This document shows positions 19,501-30,630 of a stretch of DNA of 64,000 nt, one piece after another (position 1 is the stretch's first letter; every line of letters begins with the position of its first letter). A program made the position numbers and the translations under genes. Source of the DNA: Miscanthus floridulus. Lineage: Eukaryota > Streptophyta > Magnoliopsida > Poales > Poaceae. The DNA lies in assembly GCF_019320115.1 (NCBI RefSeq), contig NC_089585.1:143263600-143327599 (forward strand), given 5' to 3'. The notes under the pieces are model-generated. The model was not told the DNA's origin, searched no databases, and saw only the letters and a list, made by a program, of their open reading frames with translations.

Positions 19501-22230
19501 GTTGATGACCCAAAAAACTTTTTTTCTGTGTCGTCAGACTTCTGCCATTGGGGATCCCGGTAAGCGATTAGCTTTTATGTGTCTGCTTACTCATGTCTCT
19601 TGCTTGTATTATCAGTGTAAAAAATTATGAATTTTGTACATCTTTGAGTGCATTGCATGCGTGTCTTTGGCATACGGCATGTGGGGCTTGCTGGTCGATC
19701 TCACTTGCCCCTCTGCACTGCTTATTTAACATAAACTACCACTCCAATACTCCATTCCCCAGATTTCATATCTGATGAGTCAGGAGAGAGGAGTTGCCAG
19801 TGTCGGTTCTTGATTCATTATTGTTAGCAATTAGGAAGATAAGGGCCAGGAGAGGCTGACCGGCAGCCTCACTTCGAATAGTGATGTCAAGATGAATATA
19901 TGATTACATGGGCACTGATGTCCAGTGATTAGATTAGAAATTCGCAAGAAACCTATAAGAAATGAGAACCATGGGGCTGGAGGGATTGGATTGGATACTT
20001 CGGCTGTGAAACCTATGAGACCTCCCAAAGCACATACCAAATGTCTTTTAAAATGTAGTTGCAAAATGGTACTGTGGTTGGTGGTAGAGAATTTCATCTG
20101 TACCTACGCTTAGCCATGAGCCCTTGACCTCCTTTGAAATCAGCATATTTTCCAAGAAGAAGAATTCACCGGAGCTGCTATAGTTGCTTTTACTTGAGAT
20201 CCTTGAGATCAATTGCAATTTGGTGCTCACATGCCAGTCATCGGACACGTTTAATAATGTTGTGTCTGACCAAACCAGTTTTCTTAAAGAAAATGTCATG
20301 TGGAGGGCGCGGCTGAGGAAGGTTGCATGGCCAAGGTGTGACCGTGTCATGTGGAGGGCGTGGCTAAGGAAGGCTGCATGGCCAGTCCACGCAAGGACCG
20401 TGTCTAATTGAAGGGCACGGCTGAGGTGCTGGCCAATCTAGGCTTTAATTCTAGGTGTTTCTTTCCTAAGTTTTAGAGGCCCAGAGCCTATTTATTTCCC
20501 TGTAATAATGGTGATCAATCAAGCAATGAAGAAAGAACAATCAATCCAATTCCCCCAAATATTCTAGTCCCCCTCCACATGACACGGTCACACCTTGGCC
20601 ATGCAACCTTCCTCAGCCGTGCCCTCCACATGACAGAAAAATTATACGGCTCAGTGGCTATACAACCTTCTTACCGATTGCAAATCTGAATTTCAGGATA
20701 CATGGATTTGTTAAGCAAACAACATGGTTTTCTTTTTTCACGCTAGGCGAAACCCAAATTTCATTACTCACATGAGCAATGAAATTACAAAGTTTTCCAC
20801 CGACCATTCCAACATTCAAATGCCATTGCCAGATTAAATTAATTTACATGACCATTAGTCCAATACTCATGTTATTGCAGCATGTAGCTTACAAGAATTT
20901 GTTGTAAAGATATCAGGACAACAAGTAGAACTAGGATAATTTCTCAATGGAAATAGAAATTGAGAGGACTGAGAATAAGACTACGGAATATAGATAGGAT
21001 GGGGAGGAAGAAAGTCTTTTCATTTTTCTTTGATGTGTTTTCCTCTTGCAACCTTCCCCTATTTGAATTCAGAAGGTATGACTCTTGTACCACACCATGC
21101 CTCACTATAGCACAACCCCAAGTCCCCCAAGGCTATGCCCACTGCACAGGAGTTGAAAAAACTTAAAGCACTCCTACTTTATTCTCTGCAGACTTGTTTC
21201 TTGCTGCACCTAGCATGACAGTGCCCTCCCCTTGTGATGCAGCTTGTCCACAATCTGCTGCTACAAAACATTTTTTTGCTCGAACACACAAGTTAGCTGC
21301 ATATCATTATATTAAGAAGAAAAAGGGAAAAGATACCCTTACAAATACCCCACACTAACACCAAAGAATAGCCACGAGAACTCTACCTCACCAGGATCTC
21401 TATAGCGGCAAAATTAGCTCTTTAGCAAACAATTGTCAATTGTAACCCTTTAGCTTGTCTGTTGGTCCAGTGGTGGTACGCTGAACTACAATTTATTGCC
21501 CAGACTAGTGAGTATTTTGTCTCATCTTAGACAAAGGCACTCCTTGTGTCTGAGTATTAGCACTATTGTTTAGTGTTATTAAATCGTTAAAGAAAGGCAA
21601 GATACATACAGAAATAAACATGGCTAGAATTTACCTGTGCGCATAAAGGTTGGTGGACATAGAAAAGAAGACAATTGGTGCTTCTTATATCAATATATAG
21701 ACATAAGTGCATAATGCTCTTGTTATTTGCCTATTTTTGCATCTGAAAATTTCTTTGTTGCTGATTTGTTTCATCATCTTGTAAATGGAAATAATTTTAC
21801 TGATCCCATACTCATACCAGGTTTAGTTATACATACTACGAAAAGAAACATGGTGCTATTCATAAGTCTATTGAGGCCTTGGACCGTATGGGCATGGAGA
21901 TCATAGAGACTGGTGATCCTGTAGCGTTCAAAGAATACCTGCAGGAGTATGAGAATACCATATGTGGACGCCACCCCATCAGTGTTTTCCTTCATGTAAA
22001 TGGCTTTCTTGTCAACAACCTAGTCAATGCGTATCTTTCATTTTACTACGTCTTCATTCACTGCATAATTTTTTTTTCAGATGTTGAAACATTGCTCAAC
22101 AAAAATTAAGATTGGCTTTGTTCGCTACGAGCAGTCGAGCCAGTGCAAGAACATGAGGGATAGCAGTGTGAGCTATGCATCCGCAGCAGCAAAGGTTGAT
22201 GCATCAGGGGAAGAAGAGAAACAAGATTGA
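16586..22230 (+). CDS. MEMO1-family protein, complete, eight exons
   Basis: Exons: 16586-16637, 17750-17834, 17917-17985, 18403-18515, 19199-19310, 19416-19559, 21821-21995 and 22081-22230. They join to 900 bases (299 residues, stop TGA), all with GT-AG introns. The protein starts [17 protein letters not shown] and shows the family motifs [13 protein letters not shown] (His47), [40 protein letters not shown] and [13 protein letters not shown]. In human MEMO1 the corresponding two His and the Cys of CGRHP bind copper; MEMO1 is structurally related to iron-dependent dioxygenases and acts in cell motility signalling. The plant role is poorly defined. All core residues are present and the length fits the family. 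Introns 1, 4 and 6 contain transposons, but the splice sites are intact. Confidence 0.96.
16993..17529 (-). mobile_element. 5'-truncated LINE in intron 1 of the MEMO1-like gene
   Basis: The insertion is flanked by a perfect 16-bp duplication, cagtaaacgtatttgt (16977-16992 and 17530-17545). A T-run directly inside the left duplication is the poly(A) tail of a minus-strand insertion. The body encodes the end of a LINE reverse-transcriptase polyprotein. The perfect duplication suggests a fairly recent insertion. Confidence 0.93.
17152..17529 (-). pseudogene. LINE ORF2 C-terminal fragment
   Basis: The minus-strand frame reads [19 protein letters not shown], then [15 protein letters not shown], and ends at a stop at 17152. 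This is the zinc-binding segment (zf-RVT) and tail that follow reverse transcriptase in plant L1-like elements. The RT and endonuclease domains are missing because of 5' truncation. Confidence 0.85.
18942..19094. mobile_element. Stowaway MITE in intron 4 of the MEMO1-like gene
   Basis: It begins tactctctccaccccatatt and ends aatttggaacggagggagtg. The typical internal motifs (ttttggctttcctagat, aaaagtcaaaatgacg) form the inverted ends. It stops about 100 bases before the exon 5 acceptor. Confidence 0.8.
20294..20635. mobile_element. Solo-LTR-like element with 5-bp duplication, intron 6 of the MEMO1-like gene
   Basis: The element starts TGTCATGTGGAGGGC and ends CCCTCCACATGACA. It is bounded by gaaaa on both sides (20289-20293 and 20636-20640). 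The TG...CA ends, the 5-bp duplication and an internal ccctgtaataatgg region with caatgaagaaagaaca resemble a Copia LTR. Unusually, about 65 bases at each end are inverted copies of each other, and the first 50 bases are partly duplicated at 20345. Confidence 0.7.
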
Positions 22231-24126
22231 GCGAGCTACGGCTTGTTTGATATAGCCGCCAAAAACCTTGGTGCAACATGTGTGATTGGTTTCCCATAAA
22301 AAAACATGCAATTGGTTTGCACCGGGACCTGTCTATCAAACTTTATAGCATTGGCTCGATGCCAGTTTGTGATAAACAGGCCCTGGTTGAATGCCGATTA
22401 TATCCGGAAACACTGGGAAACCAGACAATCAATAAAACTGTTATCTGGGATGTGTTCTGCCACTCTGTTTGTCTACCTCGACTTTTTGAGCTGCATGAGG
22501 CACTGCCTCTACTATTGAGCCCTTGAATTAGACCCCTAACACAAAAAGGGAAAATTTCTGAAAATATTGCTCCACCCTTATTATTTTCTTAGACATTGTA
22601 GTCTGTTTCTGTTGTTATTCGCTTATTGAGCAACTTAATCAAACACTGGGCATTCTCTAGTGCACAGCCGTACTTTTCAATTCCATTCTTGAAGTTTATT
22701 TAGCCTATTCGATTTTGTTCCTCATAGATGTAGCCATGTAGGTACTTGGAAGCATTTTATATCATTCATTAGAAATCTAATTTTGACCCGTCCTGAGTTT
22801 GGTTTTAGTCATCAAACTCTAAACTATCCTTGGCCATCAAAATATCAAAATCAGACAACACTGGCCCTCAGGTAGTTTTAAAAGATGGTTTTGGCTATGT
22901 ATATATTTCTCTAAAATAAAAAATATAGTTAAATAGAAAAAATCATAGCTAACTCATCTTAAATTAGAAAATACAAAATTTATACCAGTTTTTTAAAAAA
23001 GAAACATAACCTATCCGTTGGTGCTCTATCCGGAGTTATTTAGATTACTTATTCATATTGGTAGTGTTTTATTGCTCTTAGTTGCAGTCGTAATTTATTT
23101 GAACTGTTGTTTTGTGCGTTACTTCATGTTGTTTGCATGATATTTGAACCACTGCCTTATTTGAAACATGTTATCTAGTCAAGTGATCAAAATAAAGGAA
23201 AGCACTAGCATGCCATGACTAAATAGAATCTATATGTGGTGGAGATGACATCTGCGAGGTTGGCGTTACCTTTGAGATCTTCCATGATACTTGCAATCCA
23301 TTGGATCCTTTTGGTAGACCATCTAATAGAACGCAAAATAGCAGTTTAAATTAATAGCGATTGCGACTCTGACCTATAAAACACTAGCAACAACAAGAGC
23401 AGATAGAAATATTATACTTTTAGAAAAAACGATACCAGTTTCATATTTTTTATTTAGATTAATTTAGTTATGAATCTTTAGAGATCTAACCATATTCTTT
23501 TATATTTAGAAAACTACGCGAACCACCTCGAGCGGCAAAGTTATCCGATTTCAATAGTACGGTGGCAAAAAAAATGTTTTTAAGTTTAGTAGCCAAATTG
23601 GACTTTGGTGATCTAAAAATAGACTCATACCTTAAATCAATACCAATCTTGTATACTCCTTCAATTTCGTAAAGGGTGTCACTTTCACTTGCCAAGAAGT
23701 TAAATATTTTTAACTTTGACCATATATATAAAAAATTAATAATATTTATGGTGCATATTAGACGTTGAATGTGTTTTTATTAAAAGCTTATTTGTAGCTA
23801 TAAATGTTGCTAATATTTTTTACAAATCTAGTCAAATTTAGAAAAAGGTAGACCTCCATGAAATTCTTCGTGGCTTTTTTTAAGCACATTGGAAGTATGT
23901 CAAACGTTAAACAGTATTTCTATATCGATAATGCTGAGGATAGGGCGTCCGTCTGTCTCCGTCCACCCAGACACTTAGATTGTTGGGCTTGTACGTGGAC
24001 CGTCCCAGGCAACCGACCACTCATCTCCACTGGCCGTATCTCAAAAAAAAAAAGACGAAATCGTCGTTTCCTCAACCGACCATGGCGGCTGACTTCACCG
24101 TCGCATCCTGGCCACGCATCTATGCC
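22231..24126. other. 3' flank of the MEMO1-like gene and AT-rich intergenic DNA
   Basis: The first 400 bases are probably 3'UTR; aataaaact near 22430 could serve in polyadenylation. After that I see only repeat debris, for example 23655-23850, which starts tactccttcaatttcg like a Stowaway end. No gene is supported. Confidence 0.5.
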
Positions 24127-24665
24127 TGGGCACGAAAAATCGAAAACCGAGAACCGAATCGAATTAACCGGAACCGAAACCTAAGTAACCGAAACCGAAA
24201 TATTCAGTCCCAGGTTCGGTTACAGGTTCCCAGGAACCGAAATTATTACGGTTAATTCGGTTACAGCACTCGGTTAACCGAATAGACCTGAAATAACAGA
24301 ACTAAGCTGTTGAACCTCTTGTTCTTTTTACTGTAAGCTTGAATATTGCTCTATGCTTGAATATTTGAGAGAACAATAACATATATGTGTTGTATTGTTG
24401 TTTTATGTTGTATTGCTGTTTAAATTGTCCCTTTTGACTGCATGAAAATCAGGTAAAATGCTGCTGAATTTTGCAATTGAATGTGTTGTTTCTTGGTTCT
24501 AGGAAAATTCGGTTCCATCGGTTAGAACCGAACCGAATTAACCGAAACTAAAATTCATCGGTTCCGCATTTTCAAAATAACCGATCGGTCCCTTCTTTTT
24601 AGGTAACCGAATTAGCTGAAGAACCAAAGAACCGAACCAATCGGTTTTGGTTAACCGAACGCCCA
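24127..24665. mobile_element. AACCGAA-rich element, possibly hAT-like
   Basis: The ends TGGGC...GCCCA enclose arrays of aaccgaa and its complement ttcggtt, dense at both ends (24140-24290, 24505-24660). The centre is AT-rich and unique. Sequence on both sides is similar (cgcatcc(t/g)ggccacgc). No target duplication is seen, so the boundaries are approximate. Confidence 0.45.
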
Positions 24666-25044
24666 AACTGACACGCATCAGCTCCACTGCCGCATCCGGG
24701 CCACGCGTTCGCTCCACTGCCGCATCTTGTCCCCGTAGCCAACTCCACCGGCATCCGGCCGTCGCTGCTGCTCCATCGCGCCACCCGCCTTCCCCACTCT
24801 GCCTCCACCGCATGGCCTGCCTGCACCACGACATCCGGCCACCGTGGCCGCTCGATCGCGCCGCCCAGCCTACCCCAACCCTAGCCTCTGGTTGCCTGCC
24901 AGGTTTCGCCCGTTTTTAGTGGCAGCTCGTGCCAGTAGCTGATACCTTCGCCTCTCCCTCTCCACGACTGCCTCATCGCATGCTCTCTCCATGACAGTTT
25001 CCACCGGAGCGGCGAGCTCTGCACTGATGAACTCCACACGCTGA

Positions 25045-25515
25045 CAAGCCTCCATTCCTAAGCAACAATGAGATATTGCGTTGAAAGCGCATGTTGCGGA
25101 TGTATGTTTCAGATGTTTCAGAGGTATGTTGCAAGTATTTTATATCGGTGTTGCAAAAGTAGATCGGGATGTTGCACATGTTACAATGGTTATACATGTA
25201 TGATTCAAGTGTATGTTCTAACCATTTCATCTGTTTCAGACGTATGTTGCAAGTGTTTCATCTGGATGTTTCAAAAGTAGATCTAAATGTTGCACATACA
25301 TGCATATAGTAAACGTATGTTTCAAGTGTTTTCAGTTGCTTAAAACGTATGTTCGCAGGTGTTTCATCTGGATGTTGCATATATTTTTGCAATGGTTATA
25401 CACGTGTTTTCCTGGTGTTTCGGACGTATGTTGCAAGTGTTCCAGCTGTTTTCATGCGTATGTTGCAGGTGTTTTAGCTGAAAACGATGCAAAAGTAGAT
25501 CGCATGTTGCACATG
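25045..25515 (+). repeat. Degenerate tandem array, 'gtatgttgcaagtgtttc' type, copy 1
   Basis: Degenerate units of about 40-60 bases built from cgtatgttgcaagtgtttc, tctggatgttgcaaaagta and gatgttgcacatg. In one frame the array reads as Cys/Phe-rich peptide (VSDVCCKCFIWMFQKSRSK). It is colinear with the inverted array at 52130-52520, so both are copies of one repeat family. Confidence 0.8.
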
Positions 25516-26130
25516 TTATAGTGGGACCCACCTGCTGCAATCGCCTGCTGCAGCTGCTGGGCCCTGTGCATGCGTGTGGGAAGCGGAGGGATTGAGCGCG
25601 GGCAGTCCTCGCCTGTGCGTGCAATGGCCTAGACGCGGGTGCGGGCGGTCCCCTGTGCGTGCAGCAGGCGTGTAGCAATTGTTTTCCTATTCACTTAAGC
25701 TACTTTTCAGTAATGAAACAATATTTTTCTCTTACAACATTTCAGCATAAGCACCAGCCTAAGTCAAATTTCAGCATACGGGTGAAATAAGCTTCTGTAT
25801 TAGCACGGCTCAAACTCAAAAGGTTCTCCGATTAGGCATGTAACCCCTCTCAGTCCCAGGAATCTGACCAGGTGTCAACTCAGCTCAGCGGCACAAGCAG
25901 CAAGGGCGGCAGGCATGCATGTCCTAGTGGCCATCTGCTGAAGGTACAGTGCGTCTTTCCTTCCTTCTCCGGTACCCTTTTCCTCCGAGAGAAGAGCATC
26001 TTTGAACAGTAGGGAAATCCTCAAATCGGCCGTACGAGATTCAGTTGGTGACCCTGATGATTTGGTCTACGCTCGGCGTCCTAGCCTGATAATGCTGCTC
26101 CCGGAAATTCTCAGCGCTCGCCGCTGGGAC

Positions 26131-26169
26131 TTGGGATTGGGGATTGGGGATTGGGGATTGGCGATTGGG
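26131..26169. repeat. Heptamer microsatellite (ggattgg)n
   Basis: Five near-perfect tandem units of ttggggattgg type. Confidence 0.85.
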
Positions 26170-27034
26170 ACAGGCAGATCCTTCCTGCCTGCTACTGCAG
26201 TGGAATTTTCAGAGCTCCTGTGGGTGACGAGATGACGGGTCAGGGCTGGGCTGAACCGGACTGGACCTTGCAAGTAGAGTTGTAGTAATTCAGATGGGCC
26301 TGGGCTCTTTCAGAGCCTTTCAGTTTGGGTTTGGGCTCTGTTTATTTTTTGAGTTTTAGAAAGAAAGAAAAAAACCATGGTTTTGTAAAATCCATTGATT
26401 TAAAGTGCCATGAAGCGTTTGGATACTACAAATTTACGACTTTGGAAACCATAATACTGCTGAGCTGTTTTTTTTAGTTTTAGTTTTAAAAAGTTCATTC
26501 TCGACCCGTTTTCTTTAAATCATGATTTTGCGTATCTATAGTAGGTTCTGAAACTACGGTTTATTAATGCCATGGTATCTTAATACTAGAACATACAAAC
26601 AGGACCTCGATCAGGGGTGAATCTGATTTGAATCTTCAGAGGATACGCCCAACTTGTTAACGCGTGTCACGTGTTGGGTAAAGTATGGAGCTCGTTCATA
26701 TGAGTAAAGATAGGACGGGTGGATGTGGATGGAGTAATTCCGTACGTATGCCATGGCAGATTTGGTTTTGTTTTCGCCCTCCTCTACCGTCTCCATCCGA
26801 TCCCAATTCCGTCTCGGTCGAATCCCGCCACAGTTCCCTGATGGTCACGTCGCAAATCTTGCTTTCCCCGTTTTCGTTTTTTAATGGCGTTTCCCGATGG
26901 AGATCATAGGAGCCTGCATGTGCGGTGCGGTGCAAACGCGGCTGCCTGCGATTCGGTGCTGCCTCGATCTAGATGGATGTGTGTATCCCGTCCGTATCGC
27001 CCATCTGCGTAAGCAGATCACGGATGCATGTGGT

Positions 27035-27130
27035 GGCGAACAGCTGAAGAAGATAAGCAGAACACAACCTACCTAGTACACTGGCGAACAGCTGAAGAAG
27101 ATAAGCAGAACACAACCTACCTAGTACACT
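27035..27130. repeat. Perfect 48-bp tandem duplication
   Basis: Two identical units, each starting ggcgaacagctgaagaaga and ending cctacctagtacact, directly adjoin. Perfect identity indicates a recent duplication. Confidence 0.95.
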
Positions 27131-28273
27131 ACACACATAAAGGCCACATCCACTAGCGAGTGCTCTTACATATATTACTCTAGTTGAGTTGTCTAGCTGC
27201 GTTGTTCTGACCAAGTCGGATGAAGTAGTGGTGTGAGTTGTAATAGTTGCTTAGTTGTTGTACCAAAGTTGCTAGGACGAGTGGAGCACTCTTCTGAGTT
27301 GTATGGTTTTTTTTGACCTAGTTTTCGCTAAAAAAACTAGGTAGACATTTGACTTTTTTTTTTCTTTCATCATCTAATAGAAATCACGGCAAAGTTTTTG
27401 CCGTCCTTTCGGAAAAAAAAAAACCAAGGGCCGGCCACTGCTACAGGAACATAAACTAGTTCAATCACATCCATGCAGGCATCCACTGGAGGATACATAA
27501 CTAGGAACAAGCTTGTCCTTGGAGCAAGTGTGGGATCGATCATACCCATCAGGGATCGTCAGCACTAGCAGCTAAGCAACTGTTTTAGGTTACTACCACA
27601 CCCCAAAGTCAAACCACCACGGTGGTTTTGACTTAAAATTCCATCCACTTACATTTACTGAATTCTGAATACATATGCTAGCAGATGATGAAGAAAATAT
27701 GCAGGGTTCCTGTGCTTCGTCCTCTTTAATAATTAATTAAATATAAGAAGAATTAGTCCACACTTATGTAAGTGACCTATACATCGGACGCTAGCTGCTC
27801 AAGCATCAACAGACTCAAAAAACAAAACTCCACCTCAAAATCCAATTTGGCTACGGAAGGGAATTTGGTGTAGTACCTATTAGATAATTGACCCGACACA
27901 TAAAAATAATAAAGCCAATGAACCATAGCAGTTGACCTAAAAGTCTAAAACGGACAGATAGGCCACAACTTGTAACTTATATAAGCATGGTTGGCCAAAC
28001 ACATGTACGCACATCCATGCGTGAAATCAGGATTTTAACCAAACTTGCTCTTTTCTAAAAGTCAAACTTATAAATTTTCATAAATCGTAATTATCTTAGA
28101 GCAAACTATATATAGTTATTACATCAAATGTAAACTATAAAAATATATTTCATAATGTGTCCAATGATACTAGTTTGATGTTCATTGTAACCATATTTTT
28201 TCTATAATTTTGGCCAAAGTTAACATAGTTTGTTTTAGGACAAACTTGGATCAAGACGGAGGGAGTAGCTAAT

Positions 28274-28538
28274 TACTCTCTTCATCCTATAACATAGTGC
28301 ATATAAATAATAAAAAAAATATACCCAAATATAAGGAATTTTAGGAGACATAAAACAATTATGTAATGTACTAAATAGTTGCACAAACTTGGTAGTCATT
28401 TATCAAACAACCTCTATTAATCATATTAATGATGATAGCGTCTTATTAGAAAATAAAGTGAGGGCATATACATCTTTTATATTCTCAAAAATATCATAAA
28501 ACCTCTAAAATGCACTATATTTAGGACGGAGGGAGGTA
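28274..28538. mobile_element. Stowaway-type MITE
   Basis: The left end tactctcttcatcctataac is mirrored by the right end atttaggacggagggaggta. The inner motifs catagtgcatat and tgcactatat also pair. About 265 bases. Confidence 0.7.
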
Positions 28539-29169
28539 CTTAATTTAAAGTCGAAGCTAACAATTAACCATGCATAACTCATAAACATGCGCTATATCAT
28601 TTTTGATGAGTGAAAGTAAACAACCCAGTTCATTAGGCACCCTGGATGATGGTTACAGGGCACCAAGCCTCTTACTTTGCATCAACCATGTCTGGCCTTC
28701 ACCTCGTCGCTTTGCAGTTTTGCTCCTCTAAACACCTTCACAAATCACAATCACATTGATGTGAGCAATTAAATAACCGGCGAAAATGCAGGCAGGGGAA
28801 TCTGGTCTAGTAGGCCAGAAAAATGATACCGAGGATTAGTGCTGACCCTGACTTTTTAAGGTTCTCGATAACACATTCCTTCTCGCCATCATCTTCGTCT
28901 CCCAAAGGCACATCATTTGCTCAAGAGAAAAGGTCTCCTTTGACGAATAAGTTGTGTAGAGGCAGGGCAGCCTTTGAAGAATATAATGGAGTTAACAACG
29001 ATATCTTCTCTTTCAGAATTAATCCCTTGGCCGGCCCCAATGGGAAAAGGAGAAGAAAAATTAAAAAAAAGATGCAATAATGGTGCACATAACATTTTTT
29101 TTGAAAAAAAATCATTTTAGACACACTGTCTTGGAACAACCACGCGGAACGAACTTGAGGACCGAACCG

Positions 29170-29222
29170 TAGCTCGATTGGTGAGCTCTCCAGGAGTGGA
29201 GGCCACCGGTCATGGTTCGAGC
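29170..29222 (+). repeat. tRNA-like head (A and B box), possible SINE remnant
   Basis: TAGCTCGATTGG fits the pol III A box and GGTTCGAGC, 44 bases further on, fits the B box. No tRNA cloverleaf closes and no SINE tail follows, because a Gypsy LTR fragment begins 16 bases later. Confidence 0.4.
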
Positions 29223-29237
29223 TTGCTCGAGCGCGTG

Positions 29238-29602
29238 TGTCGGATTCATAAACTCGGGGTCCCTCGCAGACCGGTTTTCCAACAAAAGGCTCGGCTCAAG
29301 TAGACAACGAGCAACTCATGGGCCGACCCAAGTATCTGAACAAACAGGCCAGGAGGGCGATCCAATCACCGACCGGAAGGTCTGGTCGAGGAGGTGCGGC
29401 ACCCGTTTTCTGTCTTCGGGCCACCTCACCGACCGGAGCGCTCGCTCCGACTCCGGTCGCCTCTGGACAGCCTCTCCGACCGGAAGGTCTGGCCAAAGCA
29501 CTACTTCTGACTTCGACCCCACGTCTCCGACCAGGGTACGCAGAAGCCCTGCTCACCGCTCTTCTCCGACTAGCGCAACCAGAGCTGACTGGGACCAACC
29601 GC
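29238..29602 (+). mobile_element. Truncated Gypsy LTR fragment
   Basis: It starts tgtcggattcataaactcgg and runs parallel to the first 365 bases of the LTR at 32329, sharing gagcaactcatgggccg and ctgaacaaacaggccaggag. It stops abruptly at about 29602, where unrelated sequence begins. Confidence 0.85.
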
Positions 29603-29606
29603 CATA

Positions 29607-30630
29607 GCCTTCACCCTAGCTTGGTCAGACTACCACCACTTCTATGACTCCAGAGTTACAGTCTAGTGGGCTTCAGAGTCAGGGACAGCCACCAGCATAG
29701 TTTGCTTCACCTACAGAGCAAGTGTCCCAGTGGTTTGCTTCACCTATGTTAGCTCCACAGTTCACACCTCTCTAGACGGGCTTCACACCGGCTCAGACTT
29801 CCTTGCTACTAGTGCTAGACACTTCAGTCTCTAGGAGTCTTGGAGTGACTTTCAGTGAGTTGACAGGATAGCCTACTCCACCATATTTACATGTCCCAGG
29901 TCCTTCTATAGCTACACCTATTACCGTGACTATAGAGATGCTCCCTTCCTCAGTGGCATCGTCAGAGCCGGCTGCTCCTGTCATACCTGCACAGTCTACA
30001 ACAGTTCTAGTTGTTGATCTGATCTAGACCGCTTCAGCATCCCTTCTAGCTATAGAGGGCCAGACAGCTCAGAGCTCTGGGTTAGTTGATGATGGCACTC
30101 AGTTCCAGCTTGCTCCTCGTACCTTAACGCCTGACTCGTCCGCTGCAGTCCCACCGATCGACCCTTAGGTTTTGGTGTTTGACGTCAAAGAGGGAGAGGG
30201 ATCGAGTATGTTAATCTTAGGGGGAGTGACATATTTAGGGAGAGCTTAGTTTATCTATTAGATTATCTATTACATTTAGAATTTTATGTGTGATACATTA
30301 TTATGCATTCATGTATTTACTTTTATGCATCAAATTATATCTATGTGATAGTGATATCTATGTAATCGTGCTATATGACATGTGTGCTCTCTACTTTGAA
30401 TTATTTATATATCATATCACTTGTGCTATGCTCATTTGCTTTGCTTTCGTGTTTCACTCCGATGCAAATGAGCTTTATTACTTGTACTCATGCTTATTTC
30501 ATATCTTTTGAGTACATCATGTTGGCTTGGGTCATATAAGCTTCCCTAACTCTCTTGTTCTTATTGTCAAAACCTTATATGAACCAAGCATATTAAAAAT
30601 CTTAACTCTTTCACATACTCGAGGTGGTAT
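29607..30630 (+). mobile_element. Degenerate 3' internal region of a Copia element
   Basis: Pro/Ser/Thr-rich reading frames with many stops (29640-30170) are followed by tttggtgtttgacgtcaaag and aggggg-type purine tracts. This matches the region before the 3' LTR in SIRE/Maximus Copia elements. No reverse transcriptase or integrase domain remains. Confidence 0.6.

Larger units (their letters stand above)
25516..29160. other. Intergenic, repeats only
   Basis: I see no supported gene. Short open frames at 25980-26280, 26680-26900 and 28820-29080 show no domain and no splice structure. Truncated MITE pieces occur at 28010-28270. Confidence 0.5.

Noticed and set aside
29170..29222. A functional tRNA gene
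   Set aside because: A and B boxes are present, but no acceptor stem or anticodon arm can be closed.
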